Positions 1 through 8,485 are shown, counted from the first letter of the stretch. The stretch: DNA of 35,660 nucleotides from Janthinobacterium violaceinigrum (GCF_009208555.1 NZ_WFLI01000051.1:1-35660); one strand, 5' to 3'. Made by a program: numbers and translations. Notes: generated by a model not told the origin, from the letters alone.

Positions 1-211
1 CCACGCCGTACAGGCGCGCCGCGCCCAGGCTCCAGTAGCGCACGATGCCATCGCGGTCGATGCTGCGCACGGCCAGGCCCGGCGCCTGTTCGACGGCGGC
101 GACGACAATGGACAGCAAGTCCAGCGCCGTGCCGGCCGCCCCGGCCTGCGGTTCGGCGGCGGCCAGCAGGCAGCCCGGCGACGGGGCGGCTCCGACAATC
201 CGATCAGACAT
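1..211 (-). CDS. PAS-domain signalling protein, N-terminal part only
   Basis: An open frame on the minus strand starts with ATG at 211 and runs off the left edge without a stop, giving 70 residues. Residues about 30-70 look like the start of a PAS sensor domain: a helix, then a strand and turn reading VRSIDRDGIVRYWSLGAARL, which is the usual PAS pattern of R-S-x-D-x-x-G-x-x-x-Y-W followed by A-x-x-L-Y-G. The first 25 residues are Ala/Pro-rich and low in complexity. PAS domains sit in histidine kinases, diguanylate cyclases and sigma-54 activators; the output domain lies outside the window, so the class cannot be decided. The gene diverges from the RND operon at 603. Confidence 0.7.
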   Translation of the reverse strand, partial: MSDRIVGAAPSPGCLLAAAEPQAGAAGTALDLLSIVVAAVEQAPGLAVRSIDRDGIVRYWSLGAARLYGV

Positions 212-602
212 CAGCCCCCCGTGGCGCGGCCGCACGGCAACCGGCGAGCGAATGGCCTGGCCGGTAGCGCAACCATCCCGACCATTCTTGCGCGCCGGCG
301 AATCGGCTTCTTGAGCATGCGCAAGCATCGTGACGCGCGCGGCGGCCAGGCCGGCAGTGTCTCCCGTCGCCGTTTTTTGCATTCCAGCCCCGATTTTATG
401 CAATCTGTCGCACGGCGATGGCAGCCGGGGTTGAATCTTCCTAAAGTGGCAACATGCGCATCGCCGTGAACGGCCGCAGCGGCAGGCGTGCTGTCTGCGG
501 TCGCCACGGTGATGCGCTACCCGAATTCCCCCGGCCCGCCACAGGCCGGCCGCATCGAGACCTGGCGCCGAACCCCTGCGCCGCTCCTGACCCAAAATAC
601 CT
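212..602. other. Intergenic region between divergent genes
   Basis: This 391-bp stretch separates the PAS-protein gene from the RND operon. I see no convincing gene in it. It holds a small inverted repeat, TTGCAT (377-382) and ATGCAA (398-403) with a 15-bp spacer, which could be a regulator site. I could not place a convincing -35/-10 pair or a Shine-Dalgarno sequence for the ATG at 603. The frames that cross it look like shadows: low complexity and rich in Arg and Pro. Confidence 0.5.
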
Positions 603-1835
603 ATGAAAAACGAGACCCTGCCCCCCGCCTCCCCCCTTGCAGCCACGCGCCGCCGGCGCTGGCGCGCCCCCGTGCTGATCCTGGTCGTGCTGGGCCTGGC
701 CGGCGGCGGCTGGACCGTGATGCAATCGAAGCAACAGGCCGCCAAGGCGGCCGAACAGCAGGCCAGCAAGAAGAAGGAACAGGCAAAGACGCCCGTGCAT
801 GAACTGGCGCAGGGCGACGTGGCCGCCATCGATGCGCGCGCGCTCAGCATCAGCCTGCCCCTGTCCGGTTCGCTGGCGCCCGTGACCCAGGCCACCATCA
901 AGGCCAAAGTTTCCGGCGTCATCCACGAGACGACCTTGCAGGAAGGCCAGCAGGTAGCCAATGGCCAGATCCTCGTGCGCCTGGACGCGGCCGACCAGCG
1001 CGCCCGCCTGACGCAGCAGCAAGCCATGCTGGACGAAGCGCAGGCACGATTGTCGATGGCCAGCAAGAATGAAGCCAACAGCCAGGCCCTGCTCAAGCAA
1101 AAATACATTTCGCAGACGGCTTACGACACCACGCAAAACTCGGTCGACCTGGCGCGCGCCAACGTCAAGTCCGCCGCCGCCCAGCTCGATATCGCCCGCA
1201 TCGCGCTGGCCGACACGGTGATCCGCGCGCCGATGGCCGGCATCGTCAGCAAGCGCCATCTGCAGGCCGGCGAAAAAGTCTCGCCCGACATGCCCGTCTA
1301 CACCATCGTCAACCTGGCCCAGCTGACCCTGGAAGCGCCCGTGCCCAGCGCGGAAATTCCCCGCATCAAGCTGGGCCAGGACGTGCACTTCAAGGTCGAC
1401 GGCTTCGGCGCGCGCGACTTTGCCGGCAAGGTGGCGCGCATCAACCCCACCACCGAAAGCGGCTCGCGCGCCATGCTCGTCTACATCGCCGTCGACAATG
1501 GCGATGGCGCGCTACGCGGCGGCATGTTCGCCAAGGGCAGCATCGTCACCGAACGCTCGCCCGTGGCGCCGCTGGTGCCGCTGACGGCCGTGCGCAATGA
1601 AAAGCAGGGCCCCGTCGTGTATGCGCTGGTGAACAACAAGGTGGTCGCGCAGCCCGTCACCCTGGGCTTGCGCAACGAAGACGAAGGCTATGCGGAAGTG
1701 ACGTCGGGCCTGGTGCCGGGCGCGAAAGTCATCGTCGCCAAACTCGATGGCGTCAAGCCGGGCCACGGCGTGACCTTTGCCGGGACACCCGCCGCGCCCG
1801 CAGCACAGCCGGCCGTGCTGGCACGGAAGGACTAA
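603..1835 (+). CDS. RND efflux periplasmic adaptor (membrane fusion protein)
   Basis: A 410-residue adaptor that would bridge the inner-membrane pump encoded next to it and an outer-membrane channel. Residues 1-20 are cytoplasmic and basic (RRRRWR), and about 23-40 form one membrane anchor. A Lys/Ala/Gln-rich stretch follows, then a biotinyl-lipoyl half-domain (IKAKVSGVIHETTLQEGQQV), a coiled-coil hairpin around residues 135-200, the second lipoyl half (VIRAPMAGIVSKRHLQAGEKV), and beta-barrel and membrane-proximal domains (GLVPGAKVIV). Length and order fit the HlyD/AcrA-like family. The start at 603 has no clear Shine-Dalgarno sequence. The permease ATG follows the stop after 3 bases, so the two genes form an operon. 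There is no outer-membrane factor gene here, so the pump probably uses a TolC-like channel encoded elsewhere. Substrate unknown. Confidence 0.9.
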   Translation: MKNETLPPASPLAATRRRRWRAPVLILVVLGLAGGGWTVMQSKQQAAKAAEQQASKKKEQAKTPVHELAQGDVAAIDARALSISLPLSGSLAPVTQATIKAKVSGVIHETTLQEGQQVANGQILVRLDAADQRARLTQQQAMLDEAQARLSMASKNEANSQALLKQKYISQTAYDTTQNSVDLARANVKSAAAQLDIARIALADTVIRAPMAGIVSKRHLQAGEKVSPDMPVYTIVNLAQLTLEAPVPSAEIPRIKLGQDVHFKVDGFGARDFAGKVARINPTTESGSRAMLVYIAVDNGDGALRGGMFAKGSIVTERSPVAPLVPLTAVRNEKQGPVVYALVNNKVVAQPVTLGLRNEDEGYAEVTSGLVPGAKVIVAKLDGVKPGHGVTFAGTPAAPAAQPAVLARKD

Positions 1836-1838
1836 GCC

Positions 1839-4800
1839 ATGTGGATGACCAAAGTCAGCATACAGAATCCCGTCTTCGCCACCATGGTCATGGTGGCGCT
1901 GGTGGTGCTGGGCATCTTCTCGTACCGGGGCCTGGGCGTGGAGAGCATGCCCAGCGTGCAATTCCCCTTCGCCGCCATTGAAGTGAACTATCCGGGCGCC
2001 TCGCCCGAGGCCGTGGAAAACGACATCACGCGCCCCATCGAGGACGCCGTCAACACCGTCAGCGGCATCAAGACCATCCGCGCCAACTCGTGGGAAGGAC
2101 GCGCCGGCGTCTACCTGGAATTCGAGCTGTCGACGAACATGGACAAGGCCATGCAGGACTTGCGCGACAAGGTGGCCCTGGTGCGCCCCCGCTTCCCCAA
2201 GGAAGCCAAGGACCCGTTCATCGCCCGTGCCGAAGGCGACAACGAGCGCCCCATCGCCACCATCGTGCTGACGTCGACCGGGCATGACCTGCGCTCGCTG
2301 TCGACCATGACGGAACAGATCATCAGCAAGCGCTTCCAGGGCGTGGCCGGCGTGGGCCAGGTCAAGCTGCGCGGCCTGCGCGCGCGCCAGATCCTCATCA
2401 GCATGAAGCCGATCGAACTCAATGCCCAGGGCATCGGCGTCGATGAAGTGATCCGCGCCATCCAGGCCACGAATACCAACCTGCCGGCAGGCTCCATCAG
2501 CCATGGCGCGGCCGAACAGCTGGTGCGCGTGGAAGGCAAGATCAAGGATGCGCGCGAATTCGGCAAGATCATCGTGGCGCGCCGCGCCGTCGGTCCCGTC
2601 TACCTGGACCAGGTGGCCACCGTCGTCGACGGCGAGCAGGAAGAACTGTCGATCTCGCGCATGAACGGCCAGCAGGCCGTGACCATGGAAATCACCAAGG
2701 TACAGGATGCCAACGTGGTCGAAGTAGGCACCGGCATCCTGAAGGTGGCGGCGGACCTGCAAAAGACGCTGCCGCCCGATATCACCCTGCGCGTGCTGGA
2801 CGACGAATCGGAGCGCGTGCAAAGCCAGCTCAATAACGTCAAGCGCACCATCATCGAAGGCGCCGTGCTGACCATGGTGATCGTCTTCCTGTTCCTGCAC
2901 TCGTGGCGCTCGACCATCATCACGGGCTTGACCTTGCCGATCTCCGTGCTGGCCAGCTTCATCGCCATGAAGGCCTTCGGCTTCACCCTGAATTTCCTGA
3001 CCCTGATGGCGCTGTCATTGTGCATCGGCCTCCTGATCGACGACGCCATCGTGGTGCGCGAAAACATCGTGCGCCACCTGGGCATGGGCAAGAACCACTA
3101 CAAGGCGGCCAACGACGGCACCAATGAAATCGGCCTGGCCGTGATGGCCACCACGTTCGCCATCGTCGCCGTGTTCGTGCCCGTGGCCTTCATGGACGGC
3201 ATCATCGGCCGCTTCTTCCTGCAGTTCGGCATCACCGTGGCCGTCGCCGTGCTGGTGTCGCTGTTCGTCAGCTTCACCCTCGACCCCATGCTGTCGTCCG
3301 TCTGGCGCGACCCCGTCAAGGACCGCTTCAAGTACGCGCCATGGCTGGGCCGCTTCATGGCCTGGATCGAGACGGGCATCGACCGCCTGCACGTCTGGTA
3401 TGGCAAGGTACTGAAAGTGGCCCTGCGCTGGCGCAAGACCACCCTGGCCACGGCCGTGGCGCTGTTCGCGGGCAGCCTGATGCTCGTGCCCATGATCGGC
3501 GGCGAGATGTTCCCGGAAACGGACCAGGGCTGGGTCAACCTGCGCTTCAAGACGCCCGTCGGTTCCAGCCTCGAATACACGGATTCCAAGGTACGCCAGA
3601 TCGAAACGGCGCTGAAGGAATTTCCCGAAATCGACAGCCTGGTGGCCAATATCGGCACGCCCGATGGCCGCAACACGGCCGAAGTGAACCTGAAGCTGAC
3701 GGACATCAAGACGCACAAGCGCCGCTCGCAGCAGGAACTGGAAAAGCTGATCCGCGAACGCCTGGCGCCGATTGCCGGCATCACCCTGTCCGTGGGCCAG
3801 CGCCCCATCTTCATCGCCATCCTCGGCACGGATGAAGGCAAGCTCGATGCGGTGGCGCATACCCTGATGGACAAGATGCGCAACATCAAGGGCCTGGCCG
3901 ACATGGAATACAGCCAGGAAGGCGCCAATCCGTCGACCACGGTGAAGATCAACAACGAGCTGGCCAGCGACCTGGGATTGTCGGTGCAGCAGATCGGCAA
4001 TGCCCTGCGTCCGTTCGTGGCGGGCGACACGGTCAGCCACTGGCTGGCGTCCGACGGGCAAAACTACGACGTCAACGTGCAGCTGCCGAAATCAGGCAGG
4101 CAAAAGGTGGCCGACCTGGCCGACCTGTCTCTGGCGTCCAGCAAGCTCGATGCAAACGGCAAGCCCGTCATGATTCCGCTGCGCCAGGTGGTCGAATTCG
4201 TGCCGTCGTCCAGCCCGCAAGTGCTGAAACGCCAGGCCTTGCAGCGCCGGGTCGCCATCTATGCGGGCGTGCAGGGCCGCCCTGCCGGCGACGTCGACGC
4301 CGACGTGCAGAAAGCCATCAAGTCCATCGACCTGCCGCCCGGCGTGCGCTTCGACGTGGCCGGCAACGCGCAGCAGATGGCCGAAACCATGGGCGGCGCG
4401 ATGATGGCGCTGGGCATCGCCGTGATCTTCATCTACCTGGTGCTCGCGTCGCAGTTCGGCAGCTTCCTGCAGCCCGTCGCCATCATGGTGTCCCTGCCGC
4501 TGTCCCTGATCGGCGTGCTGGCTGCGCTGCTGATTACGGGCAGCACCCTGAACATCTTCTCCGTGATCGGCTTCATCATGCTCATGGGCCTGGTCACCAA
4601 GAATGCGATTTTGCTGGTGGACTTCACCAACCAGCGCCAGCGCGAAGGCCTGGGGCAGTTCGAGGCGCTGATGGAAGCGGGACAAGTGCGCTTGCGCCCC
4701 ATCCTGATGACGACCCTGGCGATGGTCTTCGGCATGCTGCCGATGGCCATCGGCATGGGCGACGGCGGCGAGTCGCAGGCACCGATGGGCCGCGCCGTCA

Positions 4801-4961
4801 TCGGCGGCGTGATCACCTCGACGCTCCTGACGCTGGTGGTGGTGCCCGTCGCCTACACCTACCTCGACAGCCTGGGCAAGCGCGCCGCGCGCTTCTTCGG
4901 CGGCGACGACGAGCATGCGCACGCCGAATCCGCGGACGATGGCAAGGCACACGCCCACTGA
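1839..4961 (+). CDS. RND multidrug efflux permease (HAE1/MdtBC-like)
   Basis: A 1040-residue proton-driven inner-membrane pump of the hydrophobe/amphiphile efflux type. The N-terminus (KVSIQNPVFATMVMVALVVLG) is the typical first membrane helix. The porter domain follows (YPGASPEAVENDITRPIEDA), then helices 2-6 after residue 340, with the proton-relay acidic pair at D401-D402 (GLLIDDAIVVREN), and the duplicated second half with its own helix cluster (about 850-1015). AAGGA lies upstream of the ATG. The last 17 or so residues form an acidic, His-rich tail (DEHAHAESADDGKAHAH) that drug pumps usually lack; it might bind metal, but this is speculation. A short spacer puts the gene in one operon with the adaptor. 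The substrate class is inferred from sequence style only. Confidence 0.93.
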   Translation: MWMTKVSIQNPVFATMVMVALVVLGIFSYRGLGVESMPSVQFPFAAIEVNYPGASPEAVENDITRPIEDAVNTVSGIKTIRANSWEGRAGVYLEFELSTNMDKAMQDLRDKVALVRPRFPKEAKDPFIARAEGDNERPIATIVLTSTGHDLRSLSTMTEQIISKRFQGVAGVGQVKLRGLRARQILISMKPIELNAQGIGVDEVIRAIQATNTNLPAGSISHGAAEQLVRVEGKIKDAREFGKIIVARRAVGPVYLDQVATVVDGEQEELSISRMNGQQAVTMEITKVQDANVVEVGTGILKVAADLQKTLPPDITLRVLDDESERVQSQLNNVKRTIIEGAVLTMVIVFLFLHSWRSTIITGLTLPISVLASFIAMKAFGFTLNFLTLMALSLCIGLLIDDAIVVRENIVRHLGMGKNHYKAANDGTNEIGLAVMATTFAIVAVFVPVAFMDGIIGRFFLQFGITVAVAVLVSLFVSFTLDPMLSSVWRDPVKDRFKYAPWLGRFMAWIETGIDRLHVWYGKVLKVALRWRKTTLATAVALFAGSLMLVPMIGGEMFPETDQGWVNLRFKTPVGSSLEYTDSKVRQIETALKEFPEIDSLVANIGTPDGRNTAEVNLKLTDIKTHKRRSQQELEKLIRERLAPIAGITLSVGQRPIFIAILGTDEGKLDAVAHTLMDKMRNIKGLADMEYSQEGANPSTTVKINNELASDLGLSVQQIGNALRPFVAGDTVSHWLASDGQNYDVNVQLPKSGRQKVADLADLSLASSKLDANGKPVMIPLRQVVEFVPSSSPQVLKRQALQRRVAIYAGVQGRPAGDVDADVQKAIKSIDLPPGVRFDVAGNAQQMAETMGGAMMALGIAVIFIYLVLASQFGSFLQPVAIMVSLPLSLIGVLAALLITGSTLNIFSVIGFIMLMGLVTKNAILLVDFTNQRQREGLGQFEALMEAGQVRLRPILMTTLAMVFGMLPMAIGMGDGGESQAPMGRAVIGGVITSTLLTLVVVPVAYTYLDSLGKRAARFFGGDDEHAHAESADDGKAHAH

Positions 4962-4980
4962 TCTGCCGGTCGCCTTCACC

Positions 4981-5000
4981 GTCCCCGCATTGGCGGGGAC
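4981..5000. repeat. GC-rich hairpin, probable dispersed repeat
   Basis: A perfect 8-bp inverted repeat, GTCCCCGC and GCGGGGAC with a 4-base loop, 20 bp after the RND permease stop. There is no T-tract, so it is not a classical intrinsic terminator. Its translation on the minus strand gives the VVPANAGT type of peptide known from dispersed palindromes in beta- and gammaproteobacteria, so it may be one copy of such a family. It may still slow transcription at the end of the operon. Confidence 0.5.
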
Positions 5001-5030
5001 GACGCGGCGGCTTCCTGAAGAGAGCTTCAG

Positions 5031-5059
5031 TTGACCAAAGCGGCCCCGCTGGCTAGACT
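5031..5059 (+). promoter_or_regulatory. Predicted sigma-70 promoter for mgtC
   Basis: TTGACC (5031-5036) matches the -35 consensus at 5 of 6 bases. TAGACT (5054-5059) matches the -10 at 4 of 6, with a 17-bp spacer. Transcription would begin near 5066, which leaves a leader of about 257 bases before the mgtC start. Confidence 0.5.
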
Positions 5060-5065
5060 GTCCCC

Positions 5066-5322
5066 CGTTATCAATGATATGGAGTGACTCGTGGGTGCTT
5101 GTTCCAGTGACAGTAGTCGATTGACCATCGGCGATCGGCCTTAGGCAAGACGCGCGCATTCCGCCCGCCTTGCCCTCGGCAAGGTGCGGTTCTACCAGCG
5201 GCAGTACAGACTCGCCGCCATTTCCCTCCTCATCGTTCCCCCGTTATCGCCTGCTGACCCAATCCGGGCGGATTGTCTTCGCCCTGTGCACTCGCCTGTT
5301 CCTCCCCAGCCGGGAGAAACTG
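5066..5322 (+). promoter_or_regulatory. Long mgtC 5' leader with possible upstream ORF and alternative hairpins
   Basis: The leader contains GGAG followed by a GTG-initiated 17-codon frame (5091-5144, reading VGACSSDSSRLTIGDRP). Its stop overlaps GGCAAG (5144-5149). That hexamer can pair with CTTGCC inside a 7-bp hairpin (CCTTGCC 5168-5174, GGCAAGG 5178-5184), so two mutually exclusive structures are possible. Just before mgtC, CTCCC (5302-5306) can pair with GGGAG (5312-5316), the mgtC Shine-Dalgarno sequence. This layout recalls the mgtCBR and mgtA leaders of Salmonella, where short ORFs and alternative stems sense magnesium, ATP or proline. The sequence here is unrelated to those, and function is inferred. 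Confidence 0.4.
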
Positions 5323-6045
5323 ATGGTGGTATTTGACTTTGCGCTGCGCGTTGCCGCGGCATTGACCCTGGGCGCCATGATCGGCGCCGAACGCCAGCTG
5401 CGCCAGCGCATGGCGGGCCTGCGCACGAACGCGCTGGTGTCCGTCGGTGCCTCGCTGTTCGTGATGGTTTCCGTGCTCGAAGGCGATCCCGACGGCCACC
5501 TGCGCATCGCCGCGCAGGTGGTGTCGGGCATCGGCTTTCTTGGCGCCGGCGTCATCATGCGCGAAGGGATGACGGTGCGCGGCCTGAACACGGCCGCCAC
5601 CCTGTGGTGCTCGGCCGCCATCGGCGTGCTGTGCGGCCTCGGTTTTGCGCTGGAAGCGGCCATCGGCACGAGCTTCGTGCTGGTCGCCAACCTGGTGCTG
5701 CGCCACCTGGCGCAGCGCATCAATGCCCACGGCAGCGAGGCGGGCATCGAGACGGAAAGCATCTACCGCGTCACGGCCGTATGCGAGGCGGAGCAGGAAG
5801 TCCAGGTGCGCAACCTGATGCTGCGCATGATCAGCGGCATGCCGGCGCTGATGCTGCAATCGCTGCACAGCGAGGACGCGGCGCAGGCGGGGCGCATCGA
5901 AGTGCGCGCCGACCTGCTCACGCCCTTGTCCAGCCTGGGATTGCTGGAGCAGATCGTCAGCCAGGTCAGCCTGGAAGGCAGCGTCTCGGCCGTGCGCTGG
6001 GCGCTGGTGAACAACGCGGAATTTGTCGCCGAGCGGGGTGTGTGA
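5323..6045 (+). CDS. mgtC: MgtC/SapB family inner-membrane protein
   Basis: A 240-residue protein. About residues 1-125 form the MgtC membrane domain: helices with the conserved GAMIGAERQLRQRMAGLRTN segment, VGASLFVMVS, VSGIGFLGAGVIMREG and VRGLNTAATLWCSAAIG. Residues 145-240 are a soluble ACT-like domain (YRVTAVCEAEQE ... VSAVRW). MgtC proteins support growth in low magnesium and, in pathogens, survival in macrophages, partly by acting on the F1Fo ATP synthase. I chose the ATG at 5323 because GGGAGA lies 6 bases upstream and because the family signature begins here; the open frame extends to 5170 but that extension is low-complexity. The stop overlaps the next gene by one base. Confidence 0.9.
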   Translation: MVVFDFALRVAAALTLGAMIGAERQLRQRMAGLRTNALVSVGASLFVMVSVLEGDPDGHLRIAAQVVSGIGFLGAGVIMREGMTVRGLNTAATLWCSAAIGVLCGLGFALEAAIGTSFVLVANLVLRHLAQRINAHGSEAGIETESIYRVTAVCEAEQEVQVRNLMLRMISGMPALMLQSLHSEDAAQAGRIEVRADLLTPLSSLGLLEQIVSQVSLEGSVSAVRWALVNNAEFVAERGV

Positions 6046-6353
6046 TGAAAAAATGGCTGCTGTGGTTTTCCAAACGTGGGCCGGCGCTCGCCACCTACCG
6101 CCTGACCGTCACCTGCCCCGCCGCGCAGGCTGACCACGTGGTGCGCCTGCTGCTGGCCGAACTGAAGGGCGCGGGCCTGGCGCCGTCGCAGATGCTGCGC
6201 AGCTGGGATGAAGCCAGGCAGGTGGTGCGGCTGATCGCCACGGTGCTGTGCCAGGCCGTGCAGCGCGCCGTGCTGGTGCGCTTCGTCAACCGCGCGGGCG
6301 CCTGGCCGCAGGTGCGGCAAGTGCGCTGGGAAGGCGTGGCGCCTTCAGTCTGA
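6045..6353 (+). CDS. Small protein resembling the MgtC C-terminal ACT-like domain
   Basis: A 102-residue protein whose ATG overlaps the mgtC stop (TGATG), so the two are translationally coupled. I do not know it by name, but it lines up by eye with residues 145-232 of the MgtC next to it: YRLTVTCPAAQ against YRVTAVCEAEQ at the start, VVRLLL against VRNLML, a central valine-rich strand, and VRQVRW against VSAVRW at the end. No membrane segment is visible apart from a short basic, hydrophobic N-terminus (MKKWLLWFSKR). It is probably a free-standing paralogue of the MgtC regulatory domain. Its last 9 bases overlap the end of the convergent kinase gene. Confidence 0.7.
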   Translation: MKKWLLWFSKRGPALATYRLTVTCPAAQADHVVRLLLAELKGAGLAPSQMLRSWDEARQVVRLIATVLCQAVQRAVLVRFVNRAGAWPQVRQVRWEGVAPSV

Positions 6354-7745
6354 AGCGGGCAGGCGCATGATGAACAGCGCGCCGCCTTGCGGGCGGTTCT
6401 GCGCCTCGATGCTGCCGCCGTATGCATGCACGATGGCTTGCGACAGGGCCAGGCCCAGGCCGAAGCCGGGTGCCTCGCCCGCGCGCGCCTGGGCGCCCCG
6501 GTAAAAACGCTCGAACAGGTGCGGCAAGTCTTCCACGCCGATGCCCGGGCCGGCATCGCTCACGCCAACGAGCGCGTCGCCGCCGTCGCGCGCCACGTGC
6601 ACGCTGATGACGCTGCCGGACGGCGAAAACTTCACGGCATTGTCGAGCAGGTTGGCCAGCACCAGGTCCACGGGGCCGGCCGCCACGCGCGCATGCACGG
6701 GCGCGCCTTCATCGAAGACGATGCGGATGCCGCGCTGCGCTGCCGGCTTTTCCAGGCGCTGCGCCGCCGCCCGCACCAGCGGATTGAGCGCAACCGTTTC
6801 CACGGCATTGCGCTCCTGGCCCACGTCCAGGCGCGTGAGCATCAGCAGTTCTTCCACCAGGGTCGTCAGCCGCTGCACTTCATCGAGGCAGGAGGCCAAC
6901 GCATCGACGTATTCGGGCGACTCGCGCGGACGGCGCAAAGTGATCTCGATTTCCGTGCGCAGGCGCGACAGGGGCGAGCGCAGTTCGTGCGAAGCGTCGG
7001 CAGTGAAACGCCGCTGCGCGTCGTAGCCGTGTTCCAGGCGGTCCAGCATGGCGTTCAGGGTATCGACCAGGCGGCCGATCTCGTCCCGCGTGCCGGGATG
7101 GGGCAGGCGCTGGTGCAGGCTGGCCTCGCCGATCGAATGCGCCTGCCGCACCACGTCGTCGATGGCACCCAGCACGCGGCGCGTGAGCATTTCGCCGGCC
7201 AGCCCCACGGCCGCCAGCAAGGCCAGCGCCATGGCGCCAAACAGCACGGTGGCCGCGGCCAGCACGTGGTTGACGTCGTCGAGCGAACCGGCCACCTGCA
7301 CCGCCAGGCGTGCGCCGGACGCGGGCACGGGAACGGAGACCATGCGCAGCGGTTCCTCGCCGAACTTGGGCAAGGTTTCGAAGACGGTATCGCCGGCCGC
7401 CAGGCGCGCCAGCAGGGCCGCTGAGGCCGGCAGCTGCGCCGCCTCCAGGTTGCGGCTGCGCGCCAGCACGCGGCCATCGCCATCGATGATCTGCACCAGG
7501 CGGTCGAGCCGCGTCAACGACGGCGGCGCCAGGCCGGACGCCACCTCGTGCACCTGCACGGGCTGGCGCGGCGCGGCCGGCAGCATGGCCATTTCCGTCT
7601 CGGCCAGCGCCAGCAGGGCCGCATCGAGCTGGCCATGCACGGCGCGCGACAGGCCCCAGTAGCCGGCCAGCGCGGTGCAGGCGACGATGGCGAGGATAAC
7701 GGCCAGGTGCACCAGCAGCAATCGCTTGCGAAAGCTAGCCACCAT
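6345..7745 (-). CDS. Heavy-metal-type sensor histidine kinase (CzcS/CusS-like)
   Basis: A 466-residue membrane kinase. Helix 1 spans about 9-30, a periplasmic sensor region 31-157, helix 2 about 160-183 and HAMP about 184-238. HisKA follows with the phospho-acceptor His253 in ASHELRSPLSRLR. The ATPase domain has an N box (LLDNAVKF, Asn369), a G1 box (DAGPGIG, 397-403), an F box (LFERFYRG) and a G2 box (GFGLGLALSQAI). Its ATG overlaps the stop of the response regulator by 11 bases, so it is translated with it. The pair diverges from the czc-like operon, which suggests it senses periplasmic metal and switches that operon on. The metal cannot be read from the sequence: the sensor region has no obvious Met or Cys clusters and few His. 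Confidence 0.9.
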   Translation of the reverse strand: MVASFRKRLLLVHLAVILAIVACTALAGYWGLSRAVHGQLDAALLALAETEMAMLPAAPRQPVQVHEVASGLAPPSLTRLDRLVQIIDGDGRVLARSRNLEAAQLPASAALLARLAAGDTVFETLPKFGEEPLRMVSVPVPASGARLAVQVAGSLDDVNHVLAAATVLFGAMALALLAAVGLAGEMLTRRVLGAIDDVVRQAHSIGEASLHQRLPHPGTRDEIGRLVDTLNAMLDRLEHGYDAQRRFTADASHELRSPLSRLRTEIEITLRRPRESPEYVDALASCLDEVQRLTTLVEELLMLTRLDVGQERNAVETVALNPLVRAAAQRLEKPAAQRGIRIVFDEGAPVHARVAAGPVDLVLANLLDNAVKFSPSGSVISVHVARDGGDALVGVSDAGPGIGVEDLPHLFERFYRGAQARAGEAPGFGLGLALSQAIVHAYGGSIEAQNRPQGGALFIMRLPASD

Positions 7746-8415
7746 GGTTTTCCGCCAGGCGGAAGCCGCGTCCGCGCACCGTGTGGATCAAGGCCGGCAA
7801 GCCCGGCGCATCGACTTTTCCCCGCAGGTTGCGCACGTGGACATCGATCAGGTTATCGATGCCGATCAGGTCCGCCTGCCAGATCTGCTCGGCCAGGCGC
7901 GCGCGGCTGACCACTTCGCCCGCCTGGCGCAGCAGGATCAGCAGGATTGCGTATTCCTTGGGCGTGAGTACCAGCGGCACGCCGGCGCGCGTGGCCTGGT
8001 GGCTGACGGGATCGAGCGTCAGGTCGGCCAGCGCCAGCACCAGCGGACGGCTGATGTCGGAGCGGCGCAGCAGCGCCCGGATGCGCGCCAGCAGTTCTTC
8101 GAATTCGAACGGCTTGGTCAGGTAATCGTCGGCGCCCGTGTTCAGGCCCGCCACCCGGTCGGCCGTGGCGTCGCGCGCGGTCAGCATCAGCACGGGCGTC
8201 TGGATGGCGCGCGCACGCAGGTCGCGGCAGAAATCGATGCCCTGCTTGCCCGGCAACATCCAGTCCAGCACGATCAGGTCGTAGTCGACGGCGTAGCTTT
8301 CCTCTTCGCCTTCCTCGGCGCTGTGGGCCACGTCGACGACGAAGCCTTCTTCCTGCAAGCCCCGCGCCAGCAGGCGCGCCGCCTTGCGGTCGTCTTCCAC
8401 CAGGAGGATTCTCAT
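7735..8415 (-). CDS. OmpR-family response regulator (CzcR/CusR-like)
   Basis: A 226-residue regulator. The receiver domain has the acidic pocket VEDD, phospho-acceptor Asp51 (LIVLDWMLPG), Thr79 (LMLTARD) and Lys101 (YLTKPFEF). The winged-helix DNA-binding domain ends with the usual LIDVHVRNLRGKVD and IHTVRGRGFRL. An in-frame ATG lies five codons upstream at 8430, but I prefer 8415: GGAAAGG is well placed before it and the receiver fold begins at once with MRILLVEDD. It forms an operon with the kinase and diverges from the metal efflux genes. Its likely binding sites are the TTCAGG half-sites at 8486-8525. Confidence 0.92.
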   Translation of the reverse strand: MRILLVEDDRKAARLLARGLQEEGFVVDVAHSAEEGEEESYAVDYDLIVLDWMLPGKQGIDFCRDLRARAIQTPVLMLTARDATADRVAGLNTGADDYLTKPFEFEELLARIRALLRRSDISRPLVLALADLTLDPVSHQATRAGVPLVLTPKEYAILLILLRQAGEVVSRARLAEQIWQADLIGIDNLIDVHVRNLRGKVDAPGLPALIHTVRGRGFRLAENHGG

Positions 8416-8485
8416 GCCTGCCTTTCCCATTGCGCCGTGTTTTCCATGCCTGCATTTTACCGCGCCGCACTGCGCGCGCGCGCAA

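Noticed and set aside
441..1388. Long minus-strand frame opposite the RND adaptor, and similar long antisense frames over the pumps, dctM, amiC and mutL
   Set aside because: These are shadows of GC-rich codon usage: rich in His, Gln, Arg and Gly, no ribosome sites and no domains, while the opposite strand encodes well-known proteins.
5170..5322. N-terminal extension of MgtC from ATG 5170
   Set aside because: The extra 51 residues are low-complexity and the ATG lies inside the hairpin at 5168-5184; the ATG at 5323 has a proper ribosome site and starts the family domain.
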